A stretch of 64,000 nt of DNA from Megascapheus bottae (lineage: Eukaryota; Chordata; Mammalia; Rodentia; Geomyidae). The position numbers and the translations under genes are program-made. The stretch lies in the NCBI GenBank assembly GCA_024803745.1, contig JANJXV010000192.1:1054001-1118000 (forward strand), given 5' to 3'. Position 1 is the stretch's first letter. Each line of letters begins with the position of its first letter. The notes beneath the pieces are model-generated. The model saw only the letters and a list, made by a program, of their open reading frames with translations. It searched no databases and had not been told where the DNA came from. Below, piece after piece: positions 41,571 through 53,200 of this stretch.

Positions 41571-44563
41571 TGTGTGTGAGGAAGTCTAAACACTCAGCCA
41601 GAACAAGCAGATTCTGTTCCGAAGAAGCCAGGTCTGATTCTGCTCAAAAAAGCCAAGAGAATTTCCACAAAGAAAGTGATGCTTTTAGTAAGTCATGCTG
41701 TAAAAGAATCAGTATGGAAAGGACTGCAACTATGAAATCCATAATTAATCTGAGAATTATGCAAAGTCCAATATTAGAAAGCAGAAGGTGAGAAAAAGTG
41801 ATGTGGCAACTGTAGAGTCAGAATTGGTTGTCTTGTTTCAAATATTTCATCAGCTAAATCAAGATACAGTGGTTTAAATACCAACTCAATTTGAAGTAGA
41901 GGTAAGTAACATTCAAGGAGCAATCGATATGATTTTAATTGTCTACTGGGAAAGAAGAGAAAAAATTGAAATTAAGGGTATACTACTTGTTCTTTCATAA
42001 AGTGTTACCATCATCCAAGATAGGAAATAAAGGGAATTGGAAGGAAATAGTGAATTTTATTTTTACCATTTTAAGTTTTGACTCAAAGAATTAGGTGCTC
42101 TGAATTACACTGAAGTGAATCCCAGGAGATGGGTGCGGGGCAGGGGACATGTGGTTGGAAGAAGCAGCTCAAGATGATCATTGAAATTTTGACAGTGCAA
42201 TGTGGGCACAAGGGCAGAAGAGGAGGAAATGGCAGAAGAGAGAACCAAAGATACTAAAGCTTGACAAATAGAGAGAGATCACAATGTGGAAAGGAATGAA
42301 AGGTGTAGAAGAAAGGAAGAGACAGGAAGTAGAATTGTTTTCTGAAAGGCAAGAAATAATTCCTTCAAGCATAAAAGTGAAAGGGCTTCTTCAGACTGTG
42401 AAAAACGGAGGGAAGTTAATTCAAAAGAGATACTAAAATTGGTCCCTGGATTTAATCTATAAGCCACCAGACATACGTTGATGGCTGAATAGTGCGAAGG
42501 AAGTGGTGGTGTGGAAACTATCATACTGCAGCGATGGAAGATGCTGGCTAAAGGAAGCCTGGCCAATCGTGTTAAATATGAGTGGAGGTTTTCTGTGAAG
42601 CTGTTCCTTTTTTCCAAAGGACAGATAAATAGGAACATCGTAGTGTGCTTGTAAATAAACATGATTTTAAACAAAATGACTACAGAGAGAAGTAGAACAC
42701 ATAATGCTTTAAATAGTCAACAATTGATGCTTCATCTTAGGAAAGATCCAGCACTGTCACTTTTGCTACAGTGACACACTGAAGGTGAAGTGTATTTGAA
42801 AAGAGGAAAAAGGCAGAACTTGTATTATTACACCCTCTAATTCCCTATAAATTTGAGTCTCTTCTGGGTGGTAGAGATCAAAATATGAGGAGGAGAGGAA
42901 TCATATGGCAGCAATGTGATTTCCAAATCTAGCAATTAGAATTCAAGGATAAATTGTTTGCTATTTGGGTTTTGAAATTTGTAATATTCAAATTTACCCA
43001 GAGTAACACAGTTAAAGGTGCATGTCAACACTTGTGAGTTATTTCCTCATATCTAAATGGTTGCCATTTGCAACCACTTTCAAGTGTATTTGCTCAACAA
43101 ATGCATGCTATTTGAGGAATCTACAGTGCCCAAACCATTCAAATCTGAGAAATAGGAGCTGGCTCAACCTACTGAAAGACCGCCAGGTACTAGGTTGTAT
43201 TTGTAGTCATGTGGTACTTAAGAAAATGAACCTTATTTAACCAAGAAGTCTCAGTAAAATCAAGAGCTGTTGGCTAAAATTTTGCATACACACTAGTCTT
43301 CTTTTTAATCAATGTCTTTTCATCCTTTTAGGTGCTGTGATCTTTCCCATAAAGAAAACTTGGAAAACTATTCCCACAAAGCAGAATTAAATCACCAGTG
43401 AGAAGAATTATTCATGGAAGGAGTAAGGGTGATTACTGGAAATCATTCTGGGCCATGCTCCATACTGTCTAGTGCACTCTGGAGGGATTATTACATCCAT
43501 AAGCTGACTTCTTACTCAGCAGGCTATCTTACAGTTCTCTAATGGCAAAAGCTAACTTGAGAACATCTGATGGTAATGCAAATTACACCATAAAAAACAA
43601 TGCAAATGAATTTTAGTTAGTGGAGAATCAATTGATTCTCCTTGTAGAATTCATAATAACCAAGACATTCATGTCATATTTGATATTGATAACTTTCTGA
43701 ATTGATTAGTAAATTATTTCTTCATTTTTACATGTACTGCAGCCATATGCAGACACACATCAATTTTTCAAGTTGAATCAGACCTCATTTAAATTTTATA
43801 CTGTTCCTCCATTACCAGTAAGGGAAATGAAGAATTTGGTATATTATTATATGTTAAACTTTTAACACAGTCATGAATTCTGTTTCTAAAACACCGAGTA
43901 GTTGGGCAATTGAAATAAGCACACTTTTAAGACCAGCACAAAATTTTTTCCTACAGTACTTACAATTAAACCTCATTTTAGTAACATCACAATATTAGTG
44001 AAAAAAGTCTTAGTCTCTCTTTCAGATAGATATACTAATTAAGTATATTCACTTCATCAAACAAAATAGTGGGATTAGATCAATGCTGTGCATATTTGTA
44101 CAAATAATATAACCTTCACTTTTTGTGAGGAAAGGAATGCTCTACCAAATGAGGACTAGTTAAAATGTGGAAGAATATACCCTTGGTCGTGGTGTAGCTA
44201 TTTTTACAATGAAACCTGAACTTTGTCTAACAAGTTCCCTGGGGACTTAAGAGAAAAACACATTGAAATAGAGAATATAAATTTTAGCACAAAATTACAT
44301 GGACTAACTTTAGACTTTAGAGTAAATATTCACATTGTATACAACAGGACTGAATTTCTCATGAATAAAATATACAAAATTATCAATACTTAATTTTGTC
44401 TAGAAAGTAAAATGCATAATTGCCCAAACATTTCTCACTGGTTTTTAAAATGTACATGATACTTCAGATGATGACAGTTTTTGGTATTGGAAATGATTAT
44501 ACAATAAATTCTAACTGGTCTGAAAAAAAAAGAAAGTAAAGTGCAGAGGAAAGCAATTCATGA
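41571..44563. other. 3-kb repeat-free AT-rich block with palindrome/octamer cluster
   Basis: No transposon recognised over 3 kb. At 43,576-43,583 and 43,600-43,607 lie two exact ATGCAAAT octamers (POU-type motif), followed at 43,622-43,641 by a perfect 20-bp palindrome GGAGAATCAATTGATTCTCC, with ATTGATTAG near 43,702. A 131-codon minus-strand frame (42,279-42,674) is unrecognised. Whether this is regulatory DNA cannot be shown from one sequence. Confidence 0.45.
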
Positions 44564-44628
44564 GGGGCCGAGAGCATGGCCTAGTGGTTGAGTGTTTCTC
44601 TAACATTCATGAAGCCCTGGGTCATTGA
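44564..44628 (+). mobile_element. IDL head fragment
   Basis: GGGGCCGAGAGCATGGCCTAG then GTGGTTGAGTGTTTCTC and CATGAAGCCCTGGG: the tRNA-like head of an IDL-Geo SINE, broken off before the B box; no Geo tail follows. Confidence 0.8.
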
Positions 44629-44744
44629 GTCATTGCTGCTATAGTGCTTGGATCTAATATCCATATATTAAGGATACTATATGCCTTTTGTTCCTTTGGT
44701 CTTGACTTATCTCAATCAAAATGATTTGCTTTAATATGTTTCTT

Positions 44745-45247
44745 TTTTACTATTTTTATTGTAATTGATAAAAGGGTTACATGATATTGTGCATTAATTC
44801 ACATACATTGATACCCTTTCACATGTCTTGGTCCACATTACCCTCCCCCCCACCCCCCATCTTGGTTTTCCCCCCTTCCCTATCCAATTTCAAATAACCA
44901 AATACAAATATATCCAATATATCAGATTACAAAGTGAGGTACTATAATAATATGATATAACCAAGGGACAGCAAAAGAGATGAGAGATAACATAGTACAT
45001 TAAGGACAACAATCATTCATTATATGGCTTTTGTTTCAATATCATGGAGGTCCTTTCAATTAGCTTCATACTATATGGCCTTTTGTATCAAGGTTTTGCT
45101 CTATTACAAATCTCTGCTTGTAGAGCCCAAGGTTTCTACTGATTATGACAAATGAGGGAAACCATTGAGCCTAAGTTCCTTTGAGTCTGGCTTACTTCAC
45201 TTAATATGACTTTTTCTAAGTCTTTCCATTTCATAACAAATAGGTCT
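44745..45247 (-). mobile_element. Young L1 3' UTR, antisense, with TSD
   Basis: On the + strand: TTTATTGTAATTGATAAAAGG, CATTGATACCCTTTCACATG, then GATATAACCAAGGGACAGC and CTTAATATGACTTTTTC. It is the reverse complement of the 22.5 kb copy. The flanks AATATGTTTCTT (44,733-44,744) and AATCTGTTTCTT (45,248-45,259) form a 12-bp target duplication with one change. This is the only young-family copy in the AT-rich half. Confidence 0.9.
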
Positions 45248-45291
45248 AATCTGTTTCTTAAAGAGAAAATAAACGGGTTTACTGGGCTGTT

Positions 45292-45525
45292 GTTTTCAGT
45301 TTTTTAATAGGTGGGTCCTGCTTGAAGTAAGGCCTGGTTGCTGTCTATGAGCTTTTCATTCAAGGTTAGTGCTTGAGCCACAACCCCAGTTCTGGTTTTT
45401 TTTCTGGAAGAGATAATAGTCTTATGGATTTGCTGCTGGGATGGCATTTAACCACAATCCTCAGATCTCAGCTTCCTGAGTAGCTAGGATTACAGGTATA
45501 AGCCAGTGGCACCTGACTTAAACAA
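45292..45525 (-). mobile_element. Antisense B1-Geo SINE
   Basis: On the + strand: GGTCCTGCTTGAAGTAAGG, CAAGGTTAGTGCTTGAGCC, GGAAGAGATAATAGTC, TGGCATTTAACCACAATCC, TCAGATCTCAGCTTCCTG, AGTAGCTAGGATTACAGG. Part of the tail is deleted. Confidence 0.8.
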
Positions 45526-46399
45526 GTTTTAATCTAAATTTTACGTATTTTATATAACTAAACATAATGGCATTTCCAACAAGAAAAGTCAAAAGTCTTA
45601 TTAAGCAATGCTTTGCATACTGTTACATCTATAACTAACCATGATTTAATTTCAGGTAATCATATTCTCAAAAGATCAGTTACTTTATAAATATTGCTGT
45701 AAATTAAAAGAAGTGGGAGTCAAAGAAGAGAAACAATCCAATAGTCAAGGCACAGAAACCGTAAATTCCCTTTGTTCAATTTAAGAGAACCTGGAAAACA
45801 TGCAATTTTATAACATAAGCCCTCCTGAAAAAGTTAACATTTTTGAACCTACTAATTAACGCTGATACTTAGTGCAAGCTGTATAAAATTGTTAAGAATT
45901 AATTAACTAATATAGTCTAAATAGGATCTCATTATGAACTGTAAAAACACAGGGAGGAACCTGCAAAAATTGCCTGAGGCTTTTCAAATGTAAGAGTGAT
46001 AATAAGTAATCAGAGAAAGAAAGTTTCCTTAAATTAGTTGATTTATATTTTAGATTTGGGCAAGAAAGTTATTTTTAACATTATTCTAAAAGCTTCAATA
46101 TTTTAAAATAGACAGAAGTCAATGCATTTTAATCATCTACTGTGAAATGCCCAGAAGTGAAGTTGTTCATAGATATCTGCAAAAAAATTAGACTCCTGAA
46201 TATGCTAGAAGACCAACAATGACATGAGGCAAGAGGTATTCTTAACAGAGCTGCCAGGTCTTTGCAAAGGCTAAGTCAGATGCTACCATGGCTGTGTCCA
46301 AAATCCAGGCATGCATAGTCTCTCTTCATTCAGTCAAAGCCAAACTCCCGGAAGAGAGTGTCAAGACCTTCTGTTATCTGCAAGCATAGCAGCAGCCCT
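45526..46399. other. AT-rich non-repetitive block, no gene seen
   Basis: Complex sequence; nothing recognised. Confidence 0.45.
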
Positions 46400-46790
46400 G
46401 CCTGCCTCCTCTCTGATCCCATCTTCTCCTCGCCCTTCACTCCCACCAAGTGCAGTGGTGTACATACTTGATGTTACTTCAGGGTGTCAGGTGATCTCTA
46501 ACATGAAACAGCTCAGATCATCACTTTCCTCTGCCTGTGTGTTTCTCCCTGATGGTCACCAAACCCCCAACCTGCACACTTTGCTCATAGGTCACTTTCT
46601 CAAAGACCACTCAGCCACTGCTACCCTGCCTCATGCATTTTCAATCCTTATTCCTGTTTGAACTTTTCTCCTTTTATCCTTCTGATGTCATGTTCCTATG
46701 TGCAATATAATTTACTACTTTATTATGCTGAGTATTTATTATCTGGTTCCCTCTACAATATAAGCACTGGAGACTGTCCTAAAAGCTGGA
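46400..46790 (+). mobile_element. L2 3' region, sense
   Basis: CACTTTCTCAAAGACCACTC, CTACCCTGCCTCATGC, CTCCTTTTATCCTTCTGATG, CAATATAATTTACTAC and CTCTACAATATAAGCACTGG follow the L2 3' half (cctcagagaggccttccctgacc... taccctgctttatttt... catagcacttat... atataatttac... ctagaatgtaagctcc). The overlapping 116-codon frame (46,311-46,661) is therefore not a gene. Confidence 0.6.
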
Positions 46791-46809
46791 TGTAAATTTA
46801 CAATGAAGT

Positions 46810-46965
46810 TTTTAAATTGTATTTTATTATCAGAATAAAGTATAGAGGGATTGCAGTTACATACATCGGGTATGGGGTACATTACTTCTCAAACCTTGAT
46901 AACCCCTTCTCATATTTTTGTACCCCTTCCTCTTCCTCCACCCCTTCCCAATCATCTCCTAACCA
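46810..46965 (-). mobile_element. Intermediate-age L1 3' end, antisense
   Basis: On the + strand: GTATTTTATTATCAGAATAAAG, GAGGGATTGCAGTTACATAC, CTTCTCAAACCTTGATAACCCC. It is the same family as 37,030-37,290. Confidence 0.7.
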
Positions 46966-48249
46966 GGAATTGTTAATGCTAAGTGATATTTAAAGGCTAT
47001 GATATACCTACTCTTTTTAGACAACTGATGTTTTCAAATCATTTGGAATAAATATAATTCATTCAACTTCTTTTCAGACTTCTGGTGAGTACCAGAAAGG
47101 ATTTACTAATGGATATTTAGCTTCCTAACATGGCACAAGCATTCAATAAGGTACCAACTAAACTGGAATTATAGTAAAATCACCTTCAGTAGCATGAATC
47201 ATAAGTAATGATTGACAACAGATAACTACCAAGGCGTTTTTTCTACAAGAGCCTATAAATGATCTCAATCTGTGTCTTAGAAGAAACAAACACCAATAAT
47301 ATCAGTGGAGATAGGAAGGTTGGGGCAGAAAAGCAACCCAGAAAAAAACTCAAACTCTTAGAAAGGAAAAAAAAATAACTAAAGCAGAAAGGGCCAGGGA
47401 CATGATTCAAATAGTATAGCACACAGAACTCTGTCCTCAAAGATCATGAGTACAGTATTTATCTTTCATTAGTTCACACAATAGAGTTGCTAAAACTTTT
47501 ATAGGTACTGGCTTTATGAAAATTATTTAGTACAAAGTGAGGGTCAAGATTTAAAGACATTGCCTAAGCTACCAGAGCTTTGAAAATATCTGAACACTGC
47601 ACAGATAAATATTAAGGTTATTCTGTGAAGGATAAGGGGATACCTGGTATGCTATGACAGCTCATAAGTGATGATGAACCTTCACTGAAACACTGATTCA
47701 TGAAGACACTTTGGGCAGTAGTGCTCCCTGTAATTACTACTCTGGCTGTTTCTTTCACTTCTTTCTAAGGCTAAATAATTCCTAGAATTTCATGCCCTGT
47801 CTTCAAGTGAAATTAAATGTAGAATACTACAGCAGTGCTTTTACTTGGGAACTTGTGGCAAACACATTTGTCCAGCCTTGTCCAACAAACAGAGGAGGGA
47901 CACTGGCATAGCAACTCAGGCTTAGGGAGAACCTAAGCATGACATTTAGAAAAATATTTGTGAAAAAGAAGGGTTTTGTTTCCACAGCAACCAACTTTCT
48001 TAGTCTTCTGAGCTCTACTAAAAATAAAACAAATGAAAGCTGGTAAGAGAAACAGAGTAAGGTCTAATGTAGAATGGCACACAAAGCAAAAATAAAGGAC
48101 GCTGAAGCCAAGTTCATTGGAAGAAGCATAGCAAATCCTCAGTTAATCATGAGTGTCCTAATCTGGTCATGACCCTTTAAATCTTCATTTCTTTATTTTT
48201 TGGTAACTACTGGCCGTGAGATTCTTCTCTCTCCATAAAGCAGAGCCTC
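46966..48249. other. AT-rich block with weak ID remnant
   Basis: Mostly unrecognised. 47,390-47,458 (GGGCCAGGGACATGATTC, AGTATAGCACACAG) may be a decayed ID monomer, and GTGAGGGTCAAGATTTAAAG near 47,540 may be a decayed MIR; both are weak. Confidence 0.35.
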
Positions 48250-48991
48250 CAGAATTTATTCATCTTGTACAATTGGGTTTCAGTGACCAGGATCAGTAAC
48301 TCTCTTGCCTCTGTTCTCGGCTACCCATCACCGCAACACCGTGAGGCTATTTTAGGTAACTTGTACAAGTCTTTGTTGTCTTGTGATGAGGTTACTTTGC
48401 TTAACACAACATCTTCAGAATTCATCCCTACAGCTGCCTGTGGTTGAACTCCCTTCTTTTCTAGGGTTCAACAATACCCAATTTTGTGTATATAACACAT
48501 ATACTTTGTCCATTTACCTGTGGTTGAGCCCTTACCACTTCTTGAGTATGGTGCACAGTGCTTCAATCAACATTGGGATTTGGGTTTTCTTTGAGGTATC
48601 TTAACTTACCCTTTAGTAACAAGTCAATGCCTGGCCTCATAAAATGAATTTGTTTTAGTTTTTGAAGTAACTAAAGAGTCATTATTGATTCTCCTTTAAA
48701 TGTTTGGTATGGTTCATCAGTGAAATGTAATGGTTTAAGCTTTTCTCCTAAATGACTGTATGTCATTTCTACATTCCATTTCTTCATGATTAAATGCATA
48801 AGTGTTTTATGTTTGTAGGACTGTTTCCCAGTTCCCCTAGGTCAATTATTTTTCTTTCAGATAATTGTTATAAATTCTAATGGTCCTTTCTCTTTCTGAA
48901 GCATCCATTGTAATACCTCCTCTCTTTTTATCTAAATTTATTTATTTTTATATTGTTTATTTCTAAGTATAGATGAAGAACTTTAATTTTT

Positions 48992-49188
48992 CTTTTATTT
49001 TTGCCAGTCCTGGGCTTGAGCTCAGGGCCTGAGCACTGTCCTTGGACTTTCTCAAGGGTAGAGCTCTACCACTTGAGCCTCAGCACCACTTCCAGCTTTT
49101 TTCTATGTATGTGGTACCGAGGAATCGAACCCGGGTCTTCATGCATGCTAGGCAAGCACTTTAACCACTAGGCCAAACTCCCGGCCCC
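48992..49188 (-). mobile_element. Antisense IDL-Geo SINE with TSD
   Basis: On the + strand: GCCAGTCCTGGGCTTGAGC, CTTTCTCAAGGGTAGAGC, CTACCACTTGAGCCTCAGC, CGAGGAATCGAACCCGGG, CTAGGCAAGCACTTTAACC, CTCCCGGCCCC. It is nearly intact. Flanks TGAAGAACTTTAATTTTT (48,974-48,991) and TGAAGGACTTTAATTTTT (49,189-49,206) form an 18-bp duplication with one change. The copy lies inside the older antisense L1. Confidence 0.95.
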
Positions 49189-49411
49189 TGAAGGACTTTA
49201 ATTTTTATAAGAAATAATTATTAGTTCACTGATTTTTGTCTTTACTGATTTTCCATTTTCTTTGTTTCTATTGTTGTTTTGGTTCTACATTAAATACTAA
49301 TTTCTGCAAACTAGACTTCATTTGTCCTTTTTTTTCAATGTCATTATAATGTGTAATGTATAGTATTAGGTTACTTATTTGAAACACTTCTTGTTTCATT
49401 TTGACTGTCCT

Positions 49412-49690
49412 GGGTTTTGAACTCAAGGTTTTATGTTTGCTAAGAAGGTGCTCGGTCACTTGAACCAAAACTCCAGATCTATGTTGCAGTTATTTTTAAG
49501 ATAAAGCCTCAGTGATGGACCTTGATACTCCTGTTCACTCTTCTCAGACTAGCTGGACTACTAGCACATGCCGCCATTCCCAGCACCTGTTGAAGTGGGA
49601 TCTCATGAAAGCTTCTGCCTATACTAAATTCTGATTTTCCAGATCTCTGCCTCCTGTACAGCTGGGGTGATAGGTGTGTGCAATTGGTTA
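49412..49690 (-). mobile_element. Old ID-B1-B1 composite SINE, antisense
   Basis: On the + strand: GGTTTTGAACTCAAGG, GGTGCTCGGTCACTTGAACC (ID part); CTAGCTGGACTACTAGCACATG (first B1 end); CAGATCTCTGCCTCCTG, GCTGGGGTGATAGGTGTGTGC (second B1 end). It is the same architecture as 12,860-13,143, reversed. Confidence 0.6.
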
Positions 49691-50049
49691 TGAGAGATCT
49701 TATGACCTTTCTCCCTGCAGGATGACCTTCAATGGCCTGGGCAGTTTTGCTTTATATATTTACTCTTATGATAGTGATTATGTATTTACAACTATTATGA
49801 TTTCTTGGTGAATTGGAACTTACATAACTATATATTGTTTCTGTTTATGTCTTAGAACAATTTTTACTGAAATTCTACTCTGTATGATATAAATATAGCC
49901 ACTTCATTCTTTTTTTGCTTGCCTTTATCATGGGATGTCTATTCTTTTCCTTCACTTTCAGCCTACACATGCCCTTAAATGTAAAGTAAGTTACTTATAG
50001 CCAACATATAGTTTGATTTTAAGCTACACGTGCACATGCACAAATACAT

Positions 50050-50255
50050 ATAAAATTTTTGAACTCAGGCATGCTTACTTGATTTACGTGGTTGGCCAGA
50101 ACTCTACCATTTAAGTCAGTACAGCCCTGCTCTTTGCTCGTTATTTTACAGATGTGGTCTAGAAAACTCCTCACTGACTGGCCTTGGACCACAATCCTTC
50201 GGATCTCAACCTGCTGAGTAACTATGATTACAGGCCTGACACACCAGTCTCCAAA
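50050..50255 (-). mobile_element. Antisense B1-Geo SINE (diverged)
   Basis: On the + strand: TTTGAACTCAGGCATGC, CTCTACCATTTAAGTCAG, GGCCTTGGACCACAATCC, TCGGATCTCAACCTGCTG, AGTAACTATGATTACAGGCC. Confidence 0.7.
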
Positions 50256-53200
50256 CTCATCCTGTTTGCCATATAGCCTCTCTAAGACAGTAGTAATTTA
50301 AATGTCTCTTGTGCCATGAATATTTCATACTTTCTCATTATCACATTTCTCTACCTTCCAAGGTAACTTTCTTTGTTTTAAAGTTCATGTGATCAAATGG
50401 GGTCTACCTAAATTTTACAATGGAGGAGAGTTTCCTTATTTTAAAACCTGGTCTACAAACTTAATCCTATCTGTAAGGCCCTTTTTGCTATAGAATGCAA
50501 GATATTCATAACTTGTAGAGATTAGGAATCATTATCATACCTACTACAGTCACAAATCCAAGAAACAAATACTCATGAATACTACTTACGCCAAACAACA
50601 CAGATCTGTTGTCCTAATCATAACTCAGGGATCTCTAGGAAATAAATGTCATCAACAGAATATTACTCTTAAAATAAAGCTCTTAAATTAACTTAATGAA
50701 AATAAATACATTATTTAGTTTTACAATCTTTATCGCTGTATACAGTCGCTAGTACTACACAAAGGTCAAGGTGCTGTGGTGTGGGATATATGAATAGTTA
50801 ATAACCAACATTTGTTCTCAGTCTTCCTCCATTTGGAAGAATAGATGGAGTCATTACTATTGTGTACAGTGCCTTGAAGCCAGTTTAAATAAGTCACTTT
50901 TTTACTGGGCTTGATTTACATAAACTATTAAACATTTTCAATGGGTCAAAAGACAATATTGCCCCACAGAGTCATCTGTCATTTGTTTATTCTCATTAGC
51001 TGTATGAAAAATAAACCATGGAACTGCATAAAAATATATTGGAATCAAAGCTTTCTTTACTGTTTAAATTATAATTCAGAACTCTGAATTTAAATGCTGG
51101 CAATGTAAAAAAGCAAGCAAACAATGGCATTAAACAAGGCTGGAAAGTCACTACAACCTCTTCCACAATTTGCCTTTGGAGTACATGGTTATCTGTAAAT
51201 ATCTCCTAATGTAATAGTAGACAAGGGTCAAAAGTACTAACCCCTGAGATTCACTATTCTCCTCTGAATAACAACCTGTTTTTCATGGGATGTTTTAAAG
51301 ATAGAGGCAATTCACAAAAGTGCTTTAACAATGTATTTGCCTAGGATACTTTCAAAATATTAACCTGACTCTGGTTTCAGATTTGGTATTATATCTGATT
51401 CATAGTAGCTAAAAACTCCAGGATTTAGCTTCCTGTGTTTCTGATTTCTCTGGATGGGGAACTTTCTATGACTAATAGCACCCTCTGGCATCTGTTTCCC
51501 TAGGGGGAAAAATACATTAGCCATAGAAAGATTAAATATAATAATTATGATTTCCATTTCTGGGACAAGGCCTTTTCATCAATAATTATGATTCGGTGCC
51601 AAACTGGCAATCTTTAAGCACTGGCCTTATCGTTCATAATAATGAGCAGATTCATAACCCATGCTCCTTAGCTGTAGAAGGCTAATTAGGACTTTAACCA
51701 AAAACACCACTCATGTGAACTGCTCACAGAGGTCACTGGCTACAGAACACCAGTTCTGGCCAAATGAACTCCATGTGCTGACCAGGAGTAAAGAGTACCT
51801 GCACTAGAAAAGGAAGTTACAGCTCAGAGTGTAACCCTCAGAGACAGGCAAGTTTTAATTCCTGCAGGAGTATGTGCTTAAACATGCAAATGGAAATCAC
51901 AGCCAAATCAAATATTCCAAAGGGCAGTGAACAACTATGGATAAAATATGAAATACCACATGCTCACAGGTGGATGAGGACAAAATAAGTCAAAACATTA
52001 AAATTTATTAAATATGTATGATGATAACAAAAGACCAATTTTTGTCTGAGCTTTTTTTGTTTACCTAAGATATCTACTAACTGCAGAAAAGATTTTAAAA
52101 TATATTACTCGTATAATATGCAGGCTACCAAACAGTACTCACAGGATTTGCTCTGACACTGCACTTTCTAATTTATAACTTATTAGTCACACATTTTCTG
52201 ATGCTTTTCAGTCTCACTCTTGTCCTACAACAAGCCCTGCAGGAAAGGGATTTATTTATTCTCACAGTATCCCCAAGAGCCTAGTTAAGAGCTTGCCACT
52301 GCATGTCACTTGTATATTACACGTACACATTTTATCTATTCCACAGGTTATAATGAAGAAAATTCATGAAGGACCTCCCTGCCTCTCCATCAAAGGAAAG
52401 CAATGAGGCTTAATTGGGCAGACCATAAAGGGCCCTGCAAAACACACGGAGGACGAGAGAAACTTATAAATGAGTTTTTGGCTGTAGAGTGGAAAAGCTT
52501 ATAATTTATTTTATGGTCTTTACCAGAATTTTACTCCCAGGAGATAACAAATGGTCAACACACCACCAGGCCACCACTCACTAGCTATTCCCTGGTCTGT
52601 TTGAAGCACACATTGTTGATCTACTGCCTCTCACTCCCCTTTACATTGTAATTTGGTAAACTAACAATAAGGTCTGGATTAAAGTTCATTATGTATGAAG
52701 CTAACTGTAGTAATCCATATGCTATGTTTCATTTGCACAATTCATTGTACCTATTTCCAGTGGTTGATTTTACCTTTTATTATTGATCCAATGTTATTTC
52801 AGGAGCTAAGGTAAATGAATGCCTTTGCAAGTTCGTACAATGGCTCATATCTTCTTTGTGCAGGGTGTCCTTGAACTTTTGCTGAGTTACTGTAAGGAAT
52901 CAGAATTCCCATTTCTATTTTCACAGTATAGTACCCAAAAGAAAACCTACTAGCTGCTTTTTTGAATTTTGAAGCAGTCTAAAAGCTGTAAGAAGGAAAA
53001 AAGCCTGAAAAAGATCAAAGGTGACTGAAGAATCCATCCGAAGGTTATTCACAAAACAGGCATGACTTTCTCTAAGTCGGAGACATGAGTATCTGTGCAA
53101 TTCACAGATTGTGACAAAAGACAACATTTAGTGCCTCTCATAGCTATTCCTTTCTCATACTCTGTACTGAGAGAAAAATATGGTGAGATAAAGGTTGTTT

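Larger units (their letters stand above)
48250..50025 (-). mobile_element. Old L1, antisense, interrupted by two SINEs
   Basis: On the + strand GAGGTTACTTTGCTTAACAC, CCATTTACCTGTGGTTGAG and AGTGCTTCAATCAACATTGG match antisense L1 3' region. TGGCCTCATAAAATGAATTTG, CCTTTAAATGTTTGGTATGG and ATTGTAATACCTCCTCTC match antisense ORF2. CACTTTCAGCCTACACATGC and AGCCAACATATAGTTTGATT match a further ORF2 part. Large pieces are missing between these. SINEs interrupt it at 48,992-49,188 and 49,412-49,690. Confidence 0.7.

Noticed and set aside
46311..46661. 116-codon plus-strand frame
   Set aside because: Most of it coincides with sequence that follows the L2 3' region.
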